A DNA stretch of 64,000 nucleotides from Cyclobacteriaceae bacterium (GCA_028278225.1 JANQEU010000045.1:298683-362682), one strand, 5' to 3'; positions 35,587 to 44,975 are shown, counted from the first letter of the stretch. Translations and numbers: made by a program. Notes: generated from the sequence alone by a model not told the origin.

Positions 35587-36513
35587 ATGAAAGAGTTGTT
35601 TTACTTTTTGGTTTACCCGGGCCTGGCCTTCGCAGCGACAGTGGGAGGGATCTTATCATGGTTTGACCGGAAGGTAACAGCCTGGGTCCAGTTTCGTAAA
35701 GGGCCACCGTTCCTGCAGCCGCTTTTTGATTTCCTCAAGCTGCTGCTAGTGAAAGAGACCATTGTTCCTGCCAAGGGTTCGGTCTATACTTTCCTGCTGG
35801 CGCCGATCCTTTCATTATTCGGGGCGTCCATCTCTGCGGTTTTAGTGCTTTTGCCGGCTTTTGGAATAAATGCCGGCTTCTCCGGAGATATCATCGTCAT
35901 CTTCTATCTCATGAATATTCCGCCCATTGCCTACATTTTAGGTGCGATGGCATCAGCCAATCCGCTTGCTTCGGTGGGAGCCTCCAGGGAAATAAAGCTG
36001 ATCATCAGCTACGAACTTACCTTTATCCTGGCACTCGGTGCGATCATATACAAGGCCGGAATGAGCCTGAGCCTTGCTGATATTATTGCGGCACAATCGG
36101 GTGGTGTATTTGCGGGGAGTGTTTCCGGGATCCTGTTGCTGATCGCACTGCTATTCTGCGCCCAGGCCAAACTCGGCCTGGTACCATTTGATATAGCCGA
36201 GGCTGAAACCGAAATAAATCATGGCTCATTCATCGAATACTCCGGTGCGCCACTGGCGCTGATATACCTCACAAAATACATCATGCTGTTTACGCTTCCG
36301 GCCTTTATTGCGGTGGTGCTGTTCGGAGGATTAAGTGTCGAGGGCCCGCAGATAATTTATTCGGTATTGAAAGTTTTCGGCCTGGTACTGCTGGTCACTT
36401 TGATCAGAAATACCAACCCAAGGTTGAAAATCAAGCAGGCAATGAGATTCTTCCTGCTTTGGATGAACCTCTTTGTAATTATCGCTTTTGTGCTCACCTT
36501 ATTTGGATTGTAG
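35587..36513 (+). CDS. NuoH-like membrane anchor of group 4 hydrogenase
   Basis: The 308-residue protein has about eight membrane helices and the complex-I subunit-1 signature. The pattern WFDRKVTAWVQFRKGP at the start and ASREIKLIISYELTF, PFDIAEAETEIN and EYSGAPLALIYL further on are typical of NuoH/EchB/MbhM. In group 4 hydrogenases this subunit connects the hydrogenase core to the ion-pumping arm. Spacing to the small subunit gene is 3 bases. Confidence 0.93.
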   Translation: MKELFYFLVYPGLAFAATVGGILSWFDRKVTAWVQFRKGPPFLQPLFDFLKLLLVKETIVPAKGSVYTFLLAPILSLFGASISAVLVLLPAFGINAGFSGDIIVIFYLMNIPPIAYILGAMASANPLASVGASREIKLIISYELTFILALGAIIYKAGMSLSLADIIAAQSGGVFAGSVSGILLLIALLFCAQAKLGLVPFDIAEAETEINHGSFIEYSGAPLALIYLTKYIMLFTLPAFIAVVLFGGLSVEGPQIIYSVLKVFGLVLLVTLIRNTNPRLKIKQAMRFFLLWMNLFVIIAFVLTLFGL

Positions 36514-36516
36514 ACT

Positions 36517-36960
36517 ATGGCACTGAAAGATTACGTCTTTAAAAAATCGCTTTGGGTGTTCCACTTCGGAGGCGCCTCGTGCAATAATTGTGATATCGAA
36601 ATACTCGATTGCCTCACGCCCCGCTTTGATGTTGAAAGGTTTGGCATAAAGCTGGTTGGTAGTGTCAGGCATGCCGACGTACTGCTGGTGAATGGCTCGA
36701 TCAATGTGAGGGACAAAGATCGCCTGCTTGAAATATACCGGCAGGCTCCAAAACCGGTATTGGTAATTGCAATCGGTGCGTGCGGATGTACGGGTGGGAT
36801 CTTTGCCGAAAGCTTCAATTTTGCCGGCCCGGTTGACAAAATTATCCCTGTGGACGCGTATGTTCCCGGTTGTCCGCCAAAGCCCGAAGCGATCATCGCC
36901 GGAATTGTTGCCCTGATCAATAAAAAGAAAGCAGAAAAGGAGGTCGAACATGCTGCCTAA
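36517..36960 (+). CDS. [NiFe] hydrogenase small subunit (NuoB-like)
   Basis: The 147-residue protein is the proximal 4Fe-4S subunit. Ligands are C22 and C25 (GGASCNNCDIEIL), C89 (GACGCTGG) and C119 (PGCPPKPE). The CxxC at 22-25, instead of the CC of complex-I NuoB, is typical of group 4 hydrogenase small subunits (MbhJ/EchC). It overlaps the next gene (36950) by 11 bases. Confidence 0.93.
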   Translation: MALKDYVFKKSLWVFHFGGASCNNCDIEILDCLTPRFDVERFGIKLVGSVRHADVLLVNGSINVRDKDRLLEIYRQAPKPVLVIAIGACGCTGGIFAESFNFAGPVDKIIPVDAYVPGCPPKPEAIIAGIVALINKKKAEKEVEHAA

Positions 36961-37390
36961 TGAATACATAGAAACAATAAAAAAAGACCTTCAAAAGGAG
37001 ACAAAGGAGTTGCATGTCGATCTGGAGATCAGACGCAGCACCCTTGTAATCGACCCGTCGGACATCGTGAAGGTCGGTGAATATTTATTCAGCAAGTTGG
37101 GATGCAGGCTGGTAACGGCAACTGCGGTGGACGAAAAAAAGAATTTCGAGATCTACTATCACTTCAGTCATGACAAAACGGGAATGGTGACGCATGTGCA
37201 TGTTTTTCTCCCTAAAGAAAAACCTGAGATTGACACATTAGCCTATGTAACCACGGCTGCAGACTGGATCGAACGTGAAATGCATGAATTGTTTGGGATC
37301 AACTTCAAAGATCATCCAAATATGGAACCTCTGCTTTCAGAGGGAAACTGGGGACCGGATGAATTCCCATTCCGAAAGAATGAAGACTGA
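36950..37390 (+). CDS. NuoC-like 30-kDa subunit of hydrogenase
   Basis: The 146-residue protein has the complex-I 30-kDa signature near the end (AADWIEREMHELFGINFKDHP). The N-terminal half is a mixed alpha/beta domain (VKVGEYLFSKLGCRLVTATA). It corresponds to MbhK/EchD and stabilises the contact between the large and small subunits. The ATG at 36950 overlaps the small-subunit gene; a second ATG at 36960 would give a slightly shorter protein. Confidence 0.92.
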   Translation: MLPNEYIETIKKDLQKETKELHVDLEIRRSTLVIDPSDIVKVGEYLFSKLGCRLVTATAVDEKKNFEIYYHFSHDKTGMVTHVHVFLPKEKPEIDTLAYVTTAADWIEREMHELFGINFKDHPNMEPLLSEGNWGPDEFPFRKNED

Positions 37391-37396
37391 ATTACC

Positions 37397-38593
37397 ATGG
37401 AAGAGAAAATAATCAATATCGGACCGTATCACCCATTACAGGAAGAGCCCGAGCTTTTCAAGCTGTATTGTGATGGAGAGATCGTGAAAAATATCGATTG
37501 GGTCACCGGCTATAATCACAGGGGAATTGAAAGGATCAGTGAGTCCAAAACGTTTGATGAGGTATTCTTCCTTGTGGAAAGGGTTTGCGGCATATGTTCG
37601 ACATCTCACCCGTTCGCTTTTGCAAATTGCATTGAAGAGATCGGCAGAATTGAGCTGCCCGACCGGGCCAAATACATACGATCGATCATCGGGGAACTGG
37701 AAAGGATACACAGCCACCTGCTATGGGTGGGACTGGCAGGTCATTTTCTGGGTTACAACACGGTGTTCATGTGGGCATGGAAATACCGGGAGCCCGTTCT
37801 GGATCTGTTTGAAATGATAACCGGCAACAGGAACAGCTATGCCATGTTCAGGATCGGAGGTAATAGGAGAGATATTGAAAACGACAAAATTCCAAGAATG
37901 CGGAAGGTGCTGGATATGATCAAAAGGAAAACGGACCTTATAAAAGGTGCTATTATGGATGATCCCGTCATCCATGCCCGGACCAAGGGTGTCGGGGTGA
38001 TACCTAAAGAAGCGATCATTGATTACGGTGCGTTGGGACCCACTGCCCGTGCTTCGGGAGTTGACATAGATGTGAGAAGAGATGATCCATATGCCGCTTA
38101 TCCTTTGGTTGACTGGAAGGTTATTGTGGAGGAGGAAGGGGATGTATTTGCAAAGGCAAAGGTCAGGATACTTGAGATGTATGAATCCATTTCAATTATC
38201 GAACAATGCCTGGAAGGATTGAAAAAGGAGCCCGAGGGTACGCATTATGTTCCCGTTAAAAATATCCCGGCTGGTGTCGGTATGGGGCATGCTGAAGCGC
38301 CCAGAGGGGAAGTATTCCATTTTGCAATTACTGATGGATCGAAAAGTCCCATTCGCCACAAGATCAGGGCCCCCAGCTATCAGAATATCCCGACTTTCAA
38401 AGTATCAGGAGTTGGGCAGACGATTTCCGATACTACCATAGCGCTGGCCGCTGTTGATCCGTGTTACTGCTGTACCGAACGCATGGGCTTTGCCTATGAC
38501 TATAAAACAGGCCGGAAGACATTGAACGGCAAAGACTTAATTGAATTGAGCCAAAGGAAGACGGATGAGATAAGGAACAAACTGAATAAATAA
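37397..38593 (+). CDS. [NiFe] hydrogenase group 4 large (catalytic) subunit
   Basis: The 398-residue protein is the catalytic subunit where H2 and protons interconvert at the Ni-Fe site. Both Ni-binding pairs are intact: C64 and C67 with H71 (VERVCGICSTSHPF), and C356 and C359 (VDPCYCCTERMGF). In MBX/MBS-type relatives and NuoD these cysteines are missing in part or whole, so true hydrogenase activity is expected. After R362, 36 residues remain, matching the position and rough size of the C-terminal extension cleaved from HycE; a maturation protease is encoded at 44976. The Hyp genes for Ni insertion are not in the window. Confidence 0.94.
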   Translation: MEEKIINIGPYHPLQEEPELFKLYCDGEIVKNIDWVTGYNHRGIERISESKTFDEVFFLVERVCGICSTSHPFAFANCIEEIGRIELPDRAKYIRSIIGELERIHSHLLWVGLAGHFLGYNTVFMWAWKYREPVLDLFEMITGNRNSYAMFRIGGNRRDIENDKIPRMRKVLDMIKRKTDLIKGAIMDDPVIHARTKGVGVIPKEAIIDYGALGPTARASGVDIDVRRDDPYAAYPLVDWKVIVEEEGDVFAKAKVRILEMYESISIIEQCLEGLKKEPEGTHYVPVKNIPAGVGMGHAEAPRGEVFHFAITDGSKSPIRHKIRAPSYQNIPTFKVSGVGQTISDTTIALAAVDPCYCCTERMGFAYDYKTGRKTLNGKDLIELSQRKTDEIRNKLNK

Positions 38594-38598
38594 TACCC

Positions 38599-40425
38599 AT
38601 GGATGTTGTCATATGGCTACCGATTGTTGCTGGACTGATCCTTTTAGTGATTCCAAACCTTAGAGCGATCAAGGGAATAATCGGATTACTGATCACGGCG
38701 ATCGTCTTTTATCAACTGATAATGATCTACTTAGCCGGGTCGGCTTCAATTCAAATCTCATATTTGGGCCGGATTTTGGATCTTGATATTGATCCGATGA
38801 CCTTATTCCGGGTGGATGCTCTTTCCGGTTTGATCGGTGTGTTTGTAGGGTTTTTCACATTGATGGTCATAATATACACACTCAGGGGACGAAAAGACCA
38901 TCTTCCCCAAAATTACCATCCGTATCTGTTGATGACGTTAGGGGCGTCAGCCGGGGCAATATTTGCCGACAATCTGATCCTCTTTCTGATATTCTGGGGA
39001 TTCCTTGCCATCACCCTTTATCTGTTGATCCCATCTCATGACGATGAAAGCGCCGCGGCGGCAAACAAATCTCTCATAATCATCGGCGGTTCCGATGTGA
39101 TCATACTGGTTGGCATTGTGCTGGTATGGAAAATAGCCGGAACACTGTCCATGAATGAGCTCAGTATAGGGACTGGTTCCGGTATAGGGATCCTGGCGTT
39201 CCTCACTTTACTGATCGGAAGTTTTGCTAAAGCCGGTGCATTTCCATTCCACAGCTGGATCCCCGATTTTGCAAAAAGCGCTCCGCCGGCATCCTCTGCC
39301 TATTTGCCGGCTTCACTGGACAAATTGCTTGGCATTTATCTCATGGTCAGATTGTGCAACGAGGTTTTCATTTTAAATCAGTGGCTAACCCTGGCCATTC
39401 TGATTATCGGAACGTCGACAATCATCATCGCGGTAATGATGGCGCTTGTCCAGCATGATTATAAAAAGCTTCTTGGGTATCATGCCGTATCCCAGGTGGG
39501 CTATATGGTCACCGGAATAGGATTGGGAACTGTCCTGGGAATGGTGGGTGGACTTTTCCATATGGTCAACCACGCATTGTATAAGAGTGGATTGTTCCTG
39601 GTGGCCGGAAGCATCGAGCATCGTACCGGAGAAAGCAAGATTGAGAAATTGGGCGGACTATCACGAAATATGCCTGTTACATTTATCACGGCCTTGGTGT
39701 TTGCCCTTGCTATTTCCGGAATACCGCCATTTAATGGCTTTGCTTCCAAGTGGATCATCTATCAGGCAATTGTCGATTTTGGCAGAGGAACGGGGATCAG
39801 CAATGAACTCTGGCTTATCTGGCTGGCCTTGGCTGTGATCGGCTCGGCGCTGACCCTGGCAAGTTTCGTGAAGTTCATCTCCGGAATTTTCCTTGGCAGG
39901 GAGAAAAAAGAATTGAAGGATATCAGGGAATCCGGCCCTTTGATGTGGGTTCCGCTGGCGATTATTGCATTGCTGTGTGTAGGGTTCGGGATCTTTGCCA
40001 CGCAGTACGTCGTACCGTTTTTGTTCTCACCCGTCCTCGGAGAATTTCAATTGGTCGGGTTGTGGAGTTCTTCATTTATATCAATGTTAATAATTGTCTC
40101 CATCGTACTAGGCCTGTTGATTTACGGCCTCGGCACGGTCAGGTCATTCAGAAAGGACGACAGTTTTATTGGCGGTGAGAATTTACAGGACTCAACCGGA
40201 TTTGAGGTTACCGGGTTTTACAATACGATACATGACAGCAAACCGCTGTCGGGAATATACGACAAGGCTGATAAGAAATGGTTTGACCTGTACAATATTG
40301 GTAAAGGGGGTGTTTTACAGTTCACCTCCATATTGAAGAGAGTGCATAGTGGTCTGTTGCAGACATACATTATATGGTTCATTCTTGGACTGGTCATCAT
40401 GCTGATATTTTTATTATTAATCTGA
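38599..40425 (+). CDS. Large antiporter-like membrane subunit (NuoL/HyfB-like)
   Basis: The 608-residue protein has about 14-16 membrane helices and the proton-conducting transporter signature KAGAFPFHSWIPDFAKSAPP (~residues 210-230), then LLGYHAVSQVGYMVTGIGLG and GGLFHMVNHALYKSGLF. A C-terminal region of ~100 residues (NTIHDSKPLSGIYDKADKKW, then a last helix) resembles the lateral-helix extension of NuoL/HyfB. It is distinct from the MrpD-like subunit at 41738, so the complex carries two large channel-like subunits. Confidence 0.9.
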   Translation: MDVVIWLPIVAGLILLVIPNLRAIKGIIGLLITAIVFYQLIMIYLAGSASIQISYLGRILDLDIDPMTLFRVDALSGLIGVFVGFFTLMVIIYTLRGRKDHLPQNYHPYLLMTLGASAGAIFADNLILFLIFWGFLAITLYLLIPSHDDESAAAANKSLIIIGGSDVIILVGIVLVWKIAGTLSMNELSIGTGSGIGILAFLTLLIGSFAKAGAFPFHSWIPDFAKSAPPASSAYLPASLDKLLGIYLMVRLCNEVFILNQWLTLAILIIGTSTIIIAVMMALVQHDYKKLLGYHAVSQVGYMVTGIGLGTVLGMVGGLFHMVNHALYKSGLFLVAGSIEHRTGESKIEKLGGLSRNMPVTFITALVFALAISGIPPFNGFASKWIIYQAIVDFGRGTGISNELWLIWLALAVIGSALTLASFVKFISGIFLGREKKELKDIRESGPLMWVPLAIIALLCVGFGIFATQYVVPFLFSPVLGEFQLVGLWSSSFISMLIIVSIVLGLLIYGLGTVRSFRKDDSFIGGENLQDSTGFEVTGFYNTIHDSKPLSGIYDKADKKWFDLYNIGKGGVLQFTSILKRVHSGLLQTYIIWFILGLVIMLIFLLLI

Positions 40426-40429
40426 AACA

Positions 40430-40966
40430 ATGGAGACGCCAATTTCAATATTGCTGGGATTTATGATTATAGGAGCGATCTATTCGCTTAGTGCCAGGGA
40501 CTTGTTGTCAGCAGTGATATCCGTTGGGATCGTCGGTTATAGCCTGGTCATATGTTTCCTGCTGTTAAAAGCGCCTGATCTCGCTATAGTGCAGATTGTG
40601 GTAGAGACCATCACCCTGGTCATAATGATAGCTGTGGTGCTGGACAGCACCCGAATCATCAGACCGCAGAAGGCGAAGGGATTTGTCTATTTCCGCTACG
40701 CACTCAGCCTTGCAGTAATTGTGATTTTCGCAGGAGTTCTGCTGTACATGTGGTCCGCACCGGATCTCTTACAGGTTTTCGGAGACCATACTACCAGGAT
40801 GTCCACCGCATACATCGAAAATGCCGCCAACGCTACGGGTAGCGCCAACCTTGTTACCGGTGTCCTTTTTGATTTCAGAGGATACGATACACTGGGTGAG
40901 GCTACGGTCCTGTTTACGGCCGTGGTGGGAGTGGTCACTATCTTAAGATTAAAGGGAAAGAAATGA
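40430..40966 (+). CDS. MbhD/MbhE-like fused membrane subunit
   Basis: The 178-residue protein combines an N-terminal MbhD-type (DUF4040) region with KAPDLAIVQIVVETITLVIM and a C-terminal MbhE-type region with DFRGYDTLGEATVLFTAVVG. It corresponds to the C-terminal part of MrpA in Mrp antiporters. Four to five membrane helices are predicted. It overlaps the next gene by 4 bases. In Pyrococcus MBH these are separate small genes, so the fusion is a local feature. Confidence 0.9.
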   Translation: METPISILLGFMIIGAIYSLSARDLLSAVISVGIVGYSLVICFLLLKAPDLAIVQIVVETITLVIMIAVVLDSTRIIRPQKAKGFVYFRYALSLAVIVIFAGVLLYMWSAPDLLQVFGDHTTRMSTAYIENAANATGSANLVTGVLFDFRGYDTLGEATVLFTAVVGVVTILRLKGKK

Positions 40967-41400
40967 AAGGAATGTCGGAAATAGTTAAAACGGTAACGAA
41001 AATCATCGTTGGAGTGATCTTCATCTACGGACTTTACATCATAGTCCATGGCCACCTGACCCCTGGCGGAGGATTTGCCGGTGGCGCCGTACTGGCGGGA
41101 GCTTTCGTTCTTCTAGTTCTTGCATATGGCAGTCCGGAAACGAAGCTGAAAAGCCAGAAGGAGTATCCTGCAATATTTGAAAGCCTCTCACTACTGGCAT
41201 TTTTGGTGCTGGCTTCCATTGGGATTGGTCTGGGGATCAAAGTTTTTTTTAACAACTATCTGCCGAAAGGGATCGTGGGTGACCTGGTGAGTGCAGGAAA
41301 CATACCCCTGTACAACATGGCGATTGGTATAGAAGTGGCCGCCGCAATGTTTGCGATAATTCTGGCATTAATTATTTACAAAGAAGAAGCAAGAGAATGA
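40963..41400 (+). CDS. MnhB/MrpB-like subunit
   Basis: The 145-residue membrane protein has the MnhB motif IVHGHLTPGGGFAGGAVLAG followed by hydrophobic helices. It corresponds to MbhF in membrane-bound hydrogenases and MrpB in Na+/H+ antiporters. It overlaps both neighbours by 4 bases. Confidence 0.92.
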   Translation: MKGMSEIVKTVTKIIVGVIFIYGLYIIVHGHLTPGGGFAGGAVLAGAFVLLVLAYGSPETKLKSQKEYPAIFESLSLLAFLVLASIGIGLGIKVFFNNYLPKGIVGDLVSAGNIPLYNMAIGIEVAAAMFAIILALIIYKEEARE

Positions 41401-41735
41401 TTGTTTATCTATTGTGTTTCACGTTGTTTCTCGTTGGCCTTTACGGAGTGCTGACGCAAAGAAACCTTGTAAAAATAGTCATAGGACTAAGCATCATGGA
41501 GATCAGTATTTTCCTGTTCTTCACACTGATAGGTTACATCCAGGGTGCGGCCGCTCCGATCGTGGTCCGGGGGCAGGTTGAAACACAGTTTGTTGATCCC
41601 TTGCCGCAGGCGATGGTTCTGACAGCTATTGTGATCGCACTGGCCACCAACGCAATGTTGCTGTCGATCGCGATCAGACTGTATAGAAAGTATAAAACGT
41701 TCGACATAAGGGAAATGAGGAGCTTAAAAGGATAG
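41397..41735 (+). CDS. MnhC/MrpC-like (NuoK-type) subunit
   Basis: The 112-residue protein has three membrane helices and matches the NuoK/MrpC family (GLYGVLTQRNLVKIVIGLSI, then DPLPQAMVLTAIVIALATNA). It corresponds to MbhG. Its glutamate in LSIMEISIF is at the place of conserved channel-lining residues. Confidence 0.92.
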   Translation: MIVYLLCFTLFLVGLYGVLTQRNLVKIVIGLSIMEISIFLFFTLIGYIQGAAAPIVVRGQVETQFVDPLPQAMVLTAIVIALATNAMLLSIAIRLYRKYKTFDIREMRSLKG

Positions 41736-41737
41736 CC

Positions 41738-43279
41738 ATGGAACAGTTAGTACCCGTCTTTATTATCCTGCCGTTGGTTTCAGCTTTCATCATCCCTGTT
41801 ACCGGTCGTTTTTCTCAAAACTTCACCCGGGGATTGTCATCCATTGTATTTCTCATCTTAACCGTTCTTTGTGTGGCGTCAATTGGTCTGTGGGACAGGG
41901 GGATGATCATTTATACGGTGGGGGGGTGGAAACCGGTCGGAGATATTCCGATAGGAATTGACCTGATATTTGACGGATTCAGCGCATTTATCCTTGGCAT
42001 CATCAATTTTATTGCACTGCTCTCAAGTTTCTATTCCATAGGATATATCAAAAAATATACTTCGGAAAACAATTTCTACACCCTGCTCTGTCTGATGATT
42101 GCCGGCATGAATGGCGTAGTGCTTTCAGGCGACCTGTTCAATATTTATGTGTTTCTGGAAATCGCCTCGATTGCCTCCTATGCACTGGTAGCTTTCGGAG
42201 TGGAGAAAGAAGAGCTTGAGGCGTCATTTAAATACCAGGTTTTAGGCGGACTCGGCTCTTTGATCATACTGATTGGCGTGGGACTGGTGTACTGGATAAC
42301 AGGCACTTTGAATATTGCCGATAGTTCGAACCTGCTGATCACCAAGTTTGATAACAAGTTTTACATCGTCACGCAAATCCTGTTTATCGCAGGGTTTGGA
42401 CTGAAAGCAGCCATTGTGCCATTTCATACCTGGCTGCCGGATGCGCACTCCTCAGCGCCCTCGCCGATATCATCTCTATTATCCGGGGTGCTGATCAAAG
42501 CTGTGGGTATTTATGTGCTGATCAGACTGTTTTTCCATATGTTCGATCTCACTTATGAGGTTTCCTTGCTATTCACACTCCTGGGTGTTTTATCGATGAT
42601 TGTTGGTGGCATTCTGGCTATTGGTCAGTCGGATTACAAGAGACTACTGGCGTACTCAAGTATCAGCCAGGTAGGCTATATCATCACAGGAGTAGGTTTG
42701 GGAATGCTGATTATCGCCACGGGAGGTGATGGTTCCATTGCGGCACTGGCAATTTTCGGAGGGCTGTTCCATTTACTTAACCATGCCATTTTCAAGAGCC
42801 TGATGTTTATGACGGCCGGAGTTGTCGAGCATTCCACCAATCTAAGGGATTTAAGAATGCTGGGCGGATTATCGCGAAAAATGCCTTTGACAACCAATGC
42901 TTCATTTGCCGGGTCAATGTCCATTTCAGGGCTGCCGCCATTCAGTGGGTTCTTCAGCAAACTGATCATTATCATAGCAGCTTTTCAGGCACAATATTAT
43001 GTCGTCGGTGCGATAGCAGCGCTCATGAGTATTATCACCCTGGCATACTTCCTGAAGTTTCATAAGGATACATTCCTGTCCAAAGCCCGATCGGAGGTCC
43101 GACAGTTCCTTCCGGTCCCGGTTACCATGAAGGTACCATTGGTGATACTGGGGATACTTTGTGTGGTTCTGGGGGTGTTTCTGGTTCCCCAGATGAAAGA
43201 AATATTTATGGATCCGGCAATAAATGTCATAATTGATACGGACCAGTACAGTGAAATAATATTGAACGTTAACAGATGA
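41738..43279 (+). CDS. MnhD/MrpD-like antiporter subunit (MbhH)
   Basis: The 513-residue protein has about 14 helices and the transporter signature KAAIVPFHTWLPDAHSSAPS (residues ~225-245), then YSSISQVGYIITGVGLGML and GGLFHLLNHAIFKSLMFMT. It is the core ion-translocating subunit of the Mrp-type arm. It follows MnhC at 2 bases and overlaps MnhE by 4. Confidence 0.93.
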   Translation: MEQLVPVFIILPLVSAFIIPVTGRFSQNFTRGLSSIVFLILTVLCVASIGLWDRGMIIYTVGGWKPVGDIPIGIDLIFDGFSAFILGIINFIALLSSFYSIGYIKKYTSENNFYTLLCLMIAGMNGVVLSGDLFNIYVFLEIASIASYALVAFGVEKEELEASFKYQVLGGLGSLIILIGVGLVYWITGTLNIADSSNLLITKFDNKFYIVTQILFIAGFGLKAAIVPFHTWLPDAHSSAPSPISSLLSGVLIKAVGIYVLIRLFFHMFDLTYEVSLLFTLLGVLSMIVGGILAIGQSDYKRLLAYSSISQVGYIITGVGLGMLIIATGGDGSIAALAIFGGLFHLLNHAIFKSLMFMTAGVVEHSTNLRDLRMLGGLSRKMPLTTNASFAGSMSISGLPPFSGFFSKLIIIIAAFQAQYYVVGAIAALMSIITLAYFLKFHKDTFLSKARSEVRQFLPVPVTMKVPLVILGILCVVLGVFLVPQMKEIFMDPAINVIIDTDQYSEIILNVNR

Positions 43280-43761
43280 AATACCTCGTTTATACTCTGA
43301 TTGCATTCGGCTTCTGGCTGTTGTTTACATTCAACCTGTCCATCCAGAATATCATAGTAGGTCTGGTAATATCAATTTTGACCGTGGTGTTTCTGGGATC
43401 GTACTTTGTTGCGGATGTGGGCAAACTTGGCCAGCCCCTGAGATATTACTGGTTCATTGTTTATGTTTTCATTTTTGCCTGGGAATGCCTGAAAGCAAAT
43501 CTGGACGTGGCATACCGGATACTTCAGGTGAATATGCCTATAGAACCCGGAATAGTGAAGGTCAAAACAGTATTGAAAACGGATGTGGCGCGTGCCACTC
43601 TGGCGAATTCAATCACGATGACCCCCGGCACCATCACCATTGATATGAAAGACGACACCTTATTTGTTCATTGGATTTATGTGCCTTCGGGAAATCCAAC
43701 TGAATACACGCATCAGGTTGTCGGCAGGTTTGAAAAATACATAAAGAAAATATTCGAATGA
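43276..43761 (+). CDS. MnhE/MrpE-like subunit
   Basis: The 161-residue protein has two N-terminal membrane helices and the MnhE cytoplasmic segment (LANSITMTPGTITIDMKDD). It corresponds to MbhA. It is coupled by 4-base overlaps on both sides. Confidence 0.92.
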   Translation: MKYLVYTLIAFGFWLLFTFNLSIQNIIVGLVISILTVVFLGSYFVADVGKLGQPLRYYWFIVYVFIFAWECLKANLDVAYRILQVNMPIEPGIVKVKTVLKTDVARATLANSITMTPGTITIDMKDDTLFVHWIYVPSGNPTEYTHQVVGRFEKYIKKIFE

Positions 43762-44027
43762 CGGAACAAATACTTGACATATTGCTATACATTCAGATTG
43801 GCCTTTGTTTCCTCTGCCTGTACAGGATCGTCAGAGGACCTTCCATTGCCGATCGAATGGTAGGCCTTGATATTTTTGGGATCCTGGTTGTCGGGATTTG
43901 TGCGGTACTGGCCATTCAAACGAACAAAATGTTCATTCTCGATATAGGGATCGCGTATGTGATCCTGAGTTTTGTGGGCGTTCTTTCATTAGCAAAATAT
44001 CTGGAAGGGAGGAAATTAAATGAGTGA
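43758..44027 (+). CDS. MnhF/MrpF-like subunit
   Basis: The 89-residue protein has three membrane helices and the MnhF pattern RIVRGPSIADRMVGLDIFG. It corresponds to MbhB. It overlaps the MnhG gene by 8 bases. Confidence 0.92.
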   Translation: MTEQILDILLYIQIGLCFLCLYRIVRGPSIADRMVGLDIFGILVVGICAVLAIQTNKMFILDIGIAYVILSFVGVLSLAKYLEGRKLNE

Positions 44028-44370
44028 CCTGTTAGGAGTTATATTCATATCGATAGGAATCATCTTCAACATACTGGGATGCCTTGGGCTGATCAGACTG
44101 CCGGATGTCTATAATCGACTACAATCATCGACGAAATGTGTCACGCTCGGTACCTGCAGCATTTTGCTGGGGGTATTAATGTTTTTTGGCTTCAACAGCA
44201 TAGGTGTCAAAGCACTGTTTTGTATTCCGTTGTTGTTTTTTACTTCAACTGTCGGCGCTCACGCTTTGGCAAGGGGCGCCTATTGGTTTGGTGTGAAACT
44301 GGCCGACAAAACCAAAATAGATGAGTACAAGGATCTTGTAAAATCCGCCAAGGAAGGAGGTACGGCATGA
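44020..44370 (+). CDS. MnhG/MrpG-like subunit
   Basis: The 116-residue protein has three membrane helices and the MnhG pattern GCLGLIRLPDVYNRLQSSTK, followed by ALARGAYWFGVK. It corresponds to MbhC and closes the Mrp block. It overlaps the ferredoxin-type subunit gene by 4 bases. Confidence 0.92.
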   Translation: MSDLLGVIFISIGIIFNILGCLGLIRLPDVYNRLQSSTKCVTLGTCSILLGVLMFFGFNSIGVKALFCIPLLFFTSTVGAHALARGAYWFGVKLADKTKIDEYKDLVKSAKEGGTA

Positions 44371-44975
44371 GATATCCTAAAGTAAGAGAACTTAAAGAAG
44401 CAGTTGTCTCCCTTTTTAGTCCTGCATATACTTCCAGCTTCCCTTTTGCCCCTCACGTTCCGGAATCAGGTTACAGGGGTAAACCCAATGTCGACGACTC
44501 GAATTGCGTAGGTTGTGAAACCTGCGCTAACGTATGTCCGCCAAATGCCATTACTTTTAGTGACGATAAAGAAAAGGGGATCCGGACCATAACACGTGAT
44601 TATGGCAAATGCATTTTTTGCGGGCAGTGTGCAGACCATTGCATTACGGAAAAAGGGGTAATCCTTTCGGAAGAGTTTGACCTGGCTACATTCGACAGGG
44701 GGCAGTTGGTGGAAAAACAGGAAAAAGAACTGGTAATCTGCAAAAGCTGCGGGGAGATCATTACTACCAGAGATCATTTTCTGCATATGCAATCAAAACT
44801 TGGAGCAAAATCTTACACGTCAATAATGAGTTTGAACATTCTGAATGAGAAGCTGAAACTTGTGGATAATGAAGCCGCCTCCACTGATTTCAGGGATGGC
44901 TTGAAGAGAAAAGATATGTTCAAAACACTCTGCCCCGATTGTCTGAGAAAAGTTCTGGTCAAGAGTCTGGTTTAA
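44367..44975 (+). CDS. NuoI/HyfH-like 4Fe-4S subunit with C-terminal Cys cluster
   Basis: The 202-residue protein has two 4Fe-4S sites (CVGCETCANVCPPNAITF and CIFCGQCADHC), matching MbhN/EchF/HyfH, which pass electrons to the small subunit. The C-terminal third contains two further CxxC pairs (VICKSCGEIITTRDHFLHM and LCPDCLRKVL), suggesting a zinc- or rubredoxin-like site as in HyfH/HycF proteins. No gap separates it from the protease gene. Confidence 0.9.
   Translation: MRYPKVRELKEAVVSLFSPAYTSSFPFAPHVPESGYRGKPNVDDSNCVGCETCANVCPPNAITFSDDKEKGIRTITRDYGKCIFCGQCADHCITEKGVILSEEFDLATFDRGQLVEKQEKELVICKSCGEIITTRDHFLHMQSKLGAKSYTSIMSLNILNEKLKLVDNEAASTDFRDGLKRKDMFKTLCPDCLRKVLVKSLV

Noticed and set aside
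37397..38593. NuoD of a complex I
   Set aside because: The intact CxxC pairs at both ends and the CxxC small subunit mark a hydrogenase, and NuoE/F/G are missing.
37397..38593. MBX/MBS-type non-hydrogenase relative
   Set aside because: Those lack part of the Ni-binding cysteines, whereas all four are present here, together with a maturation protease.
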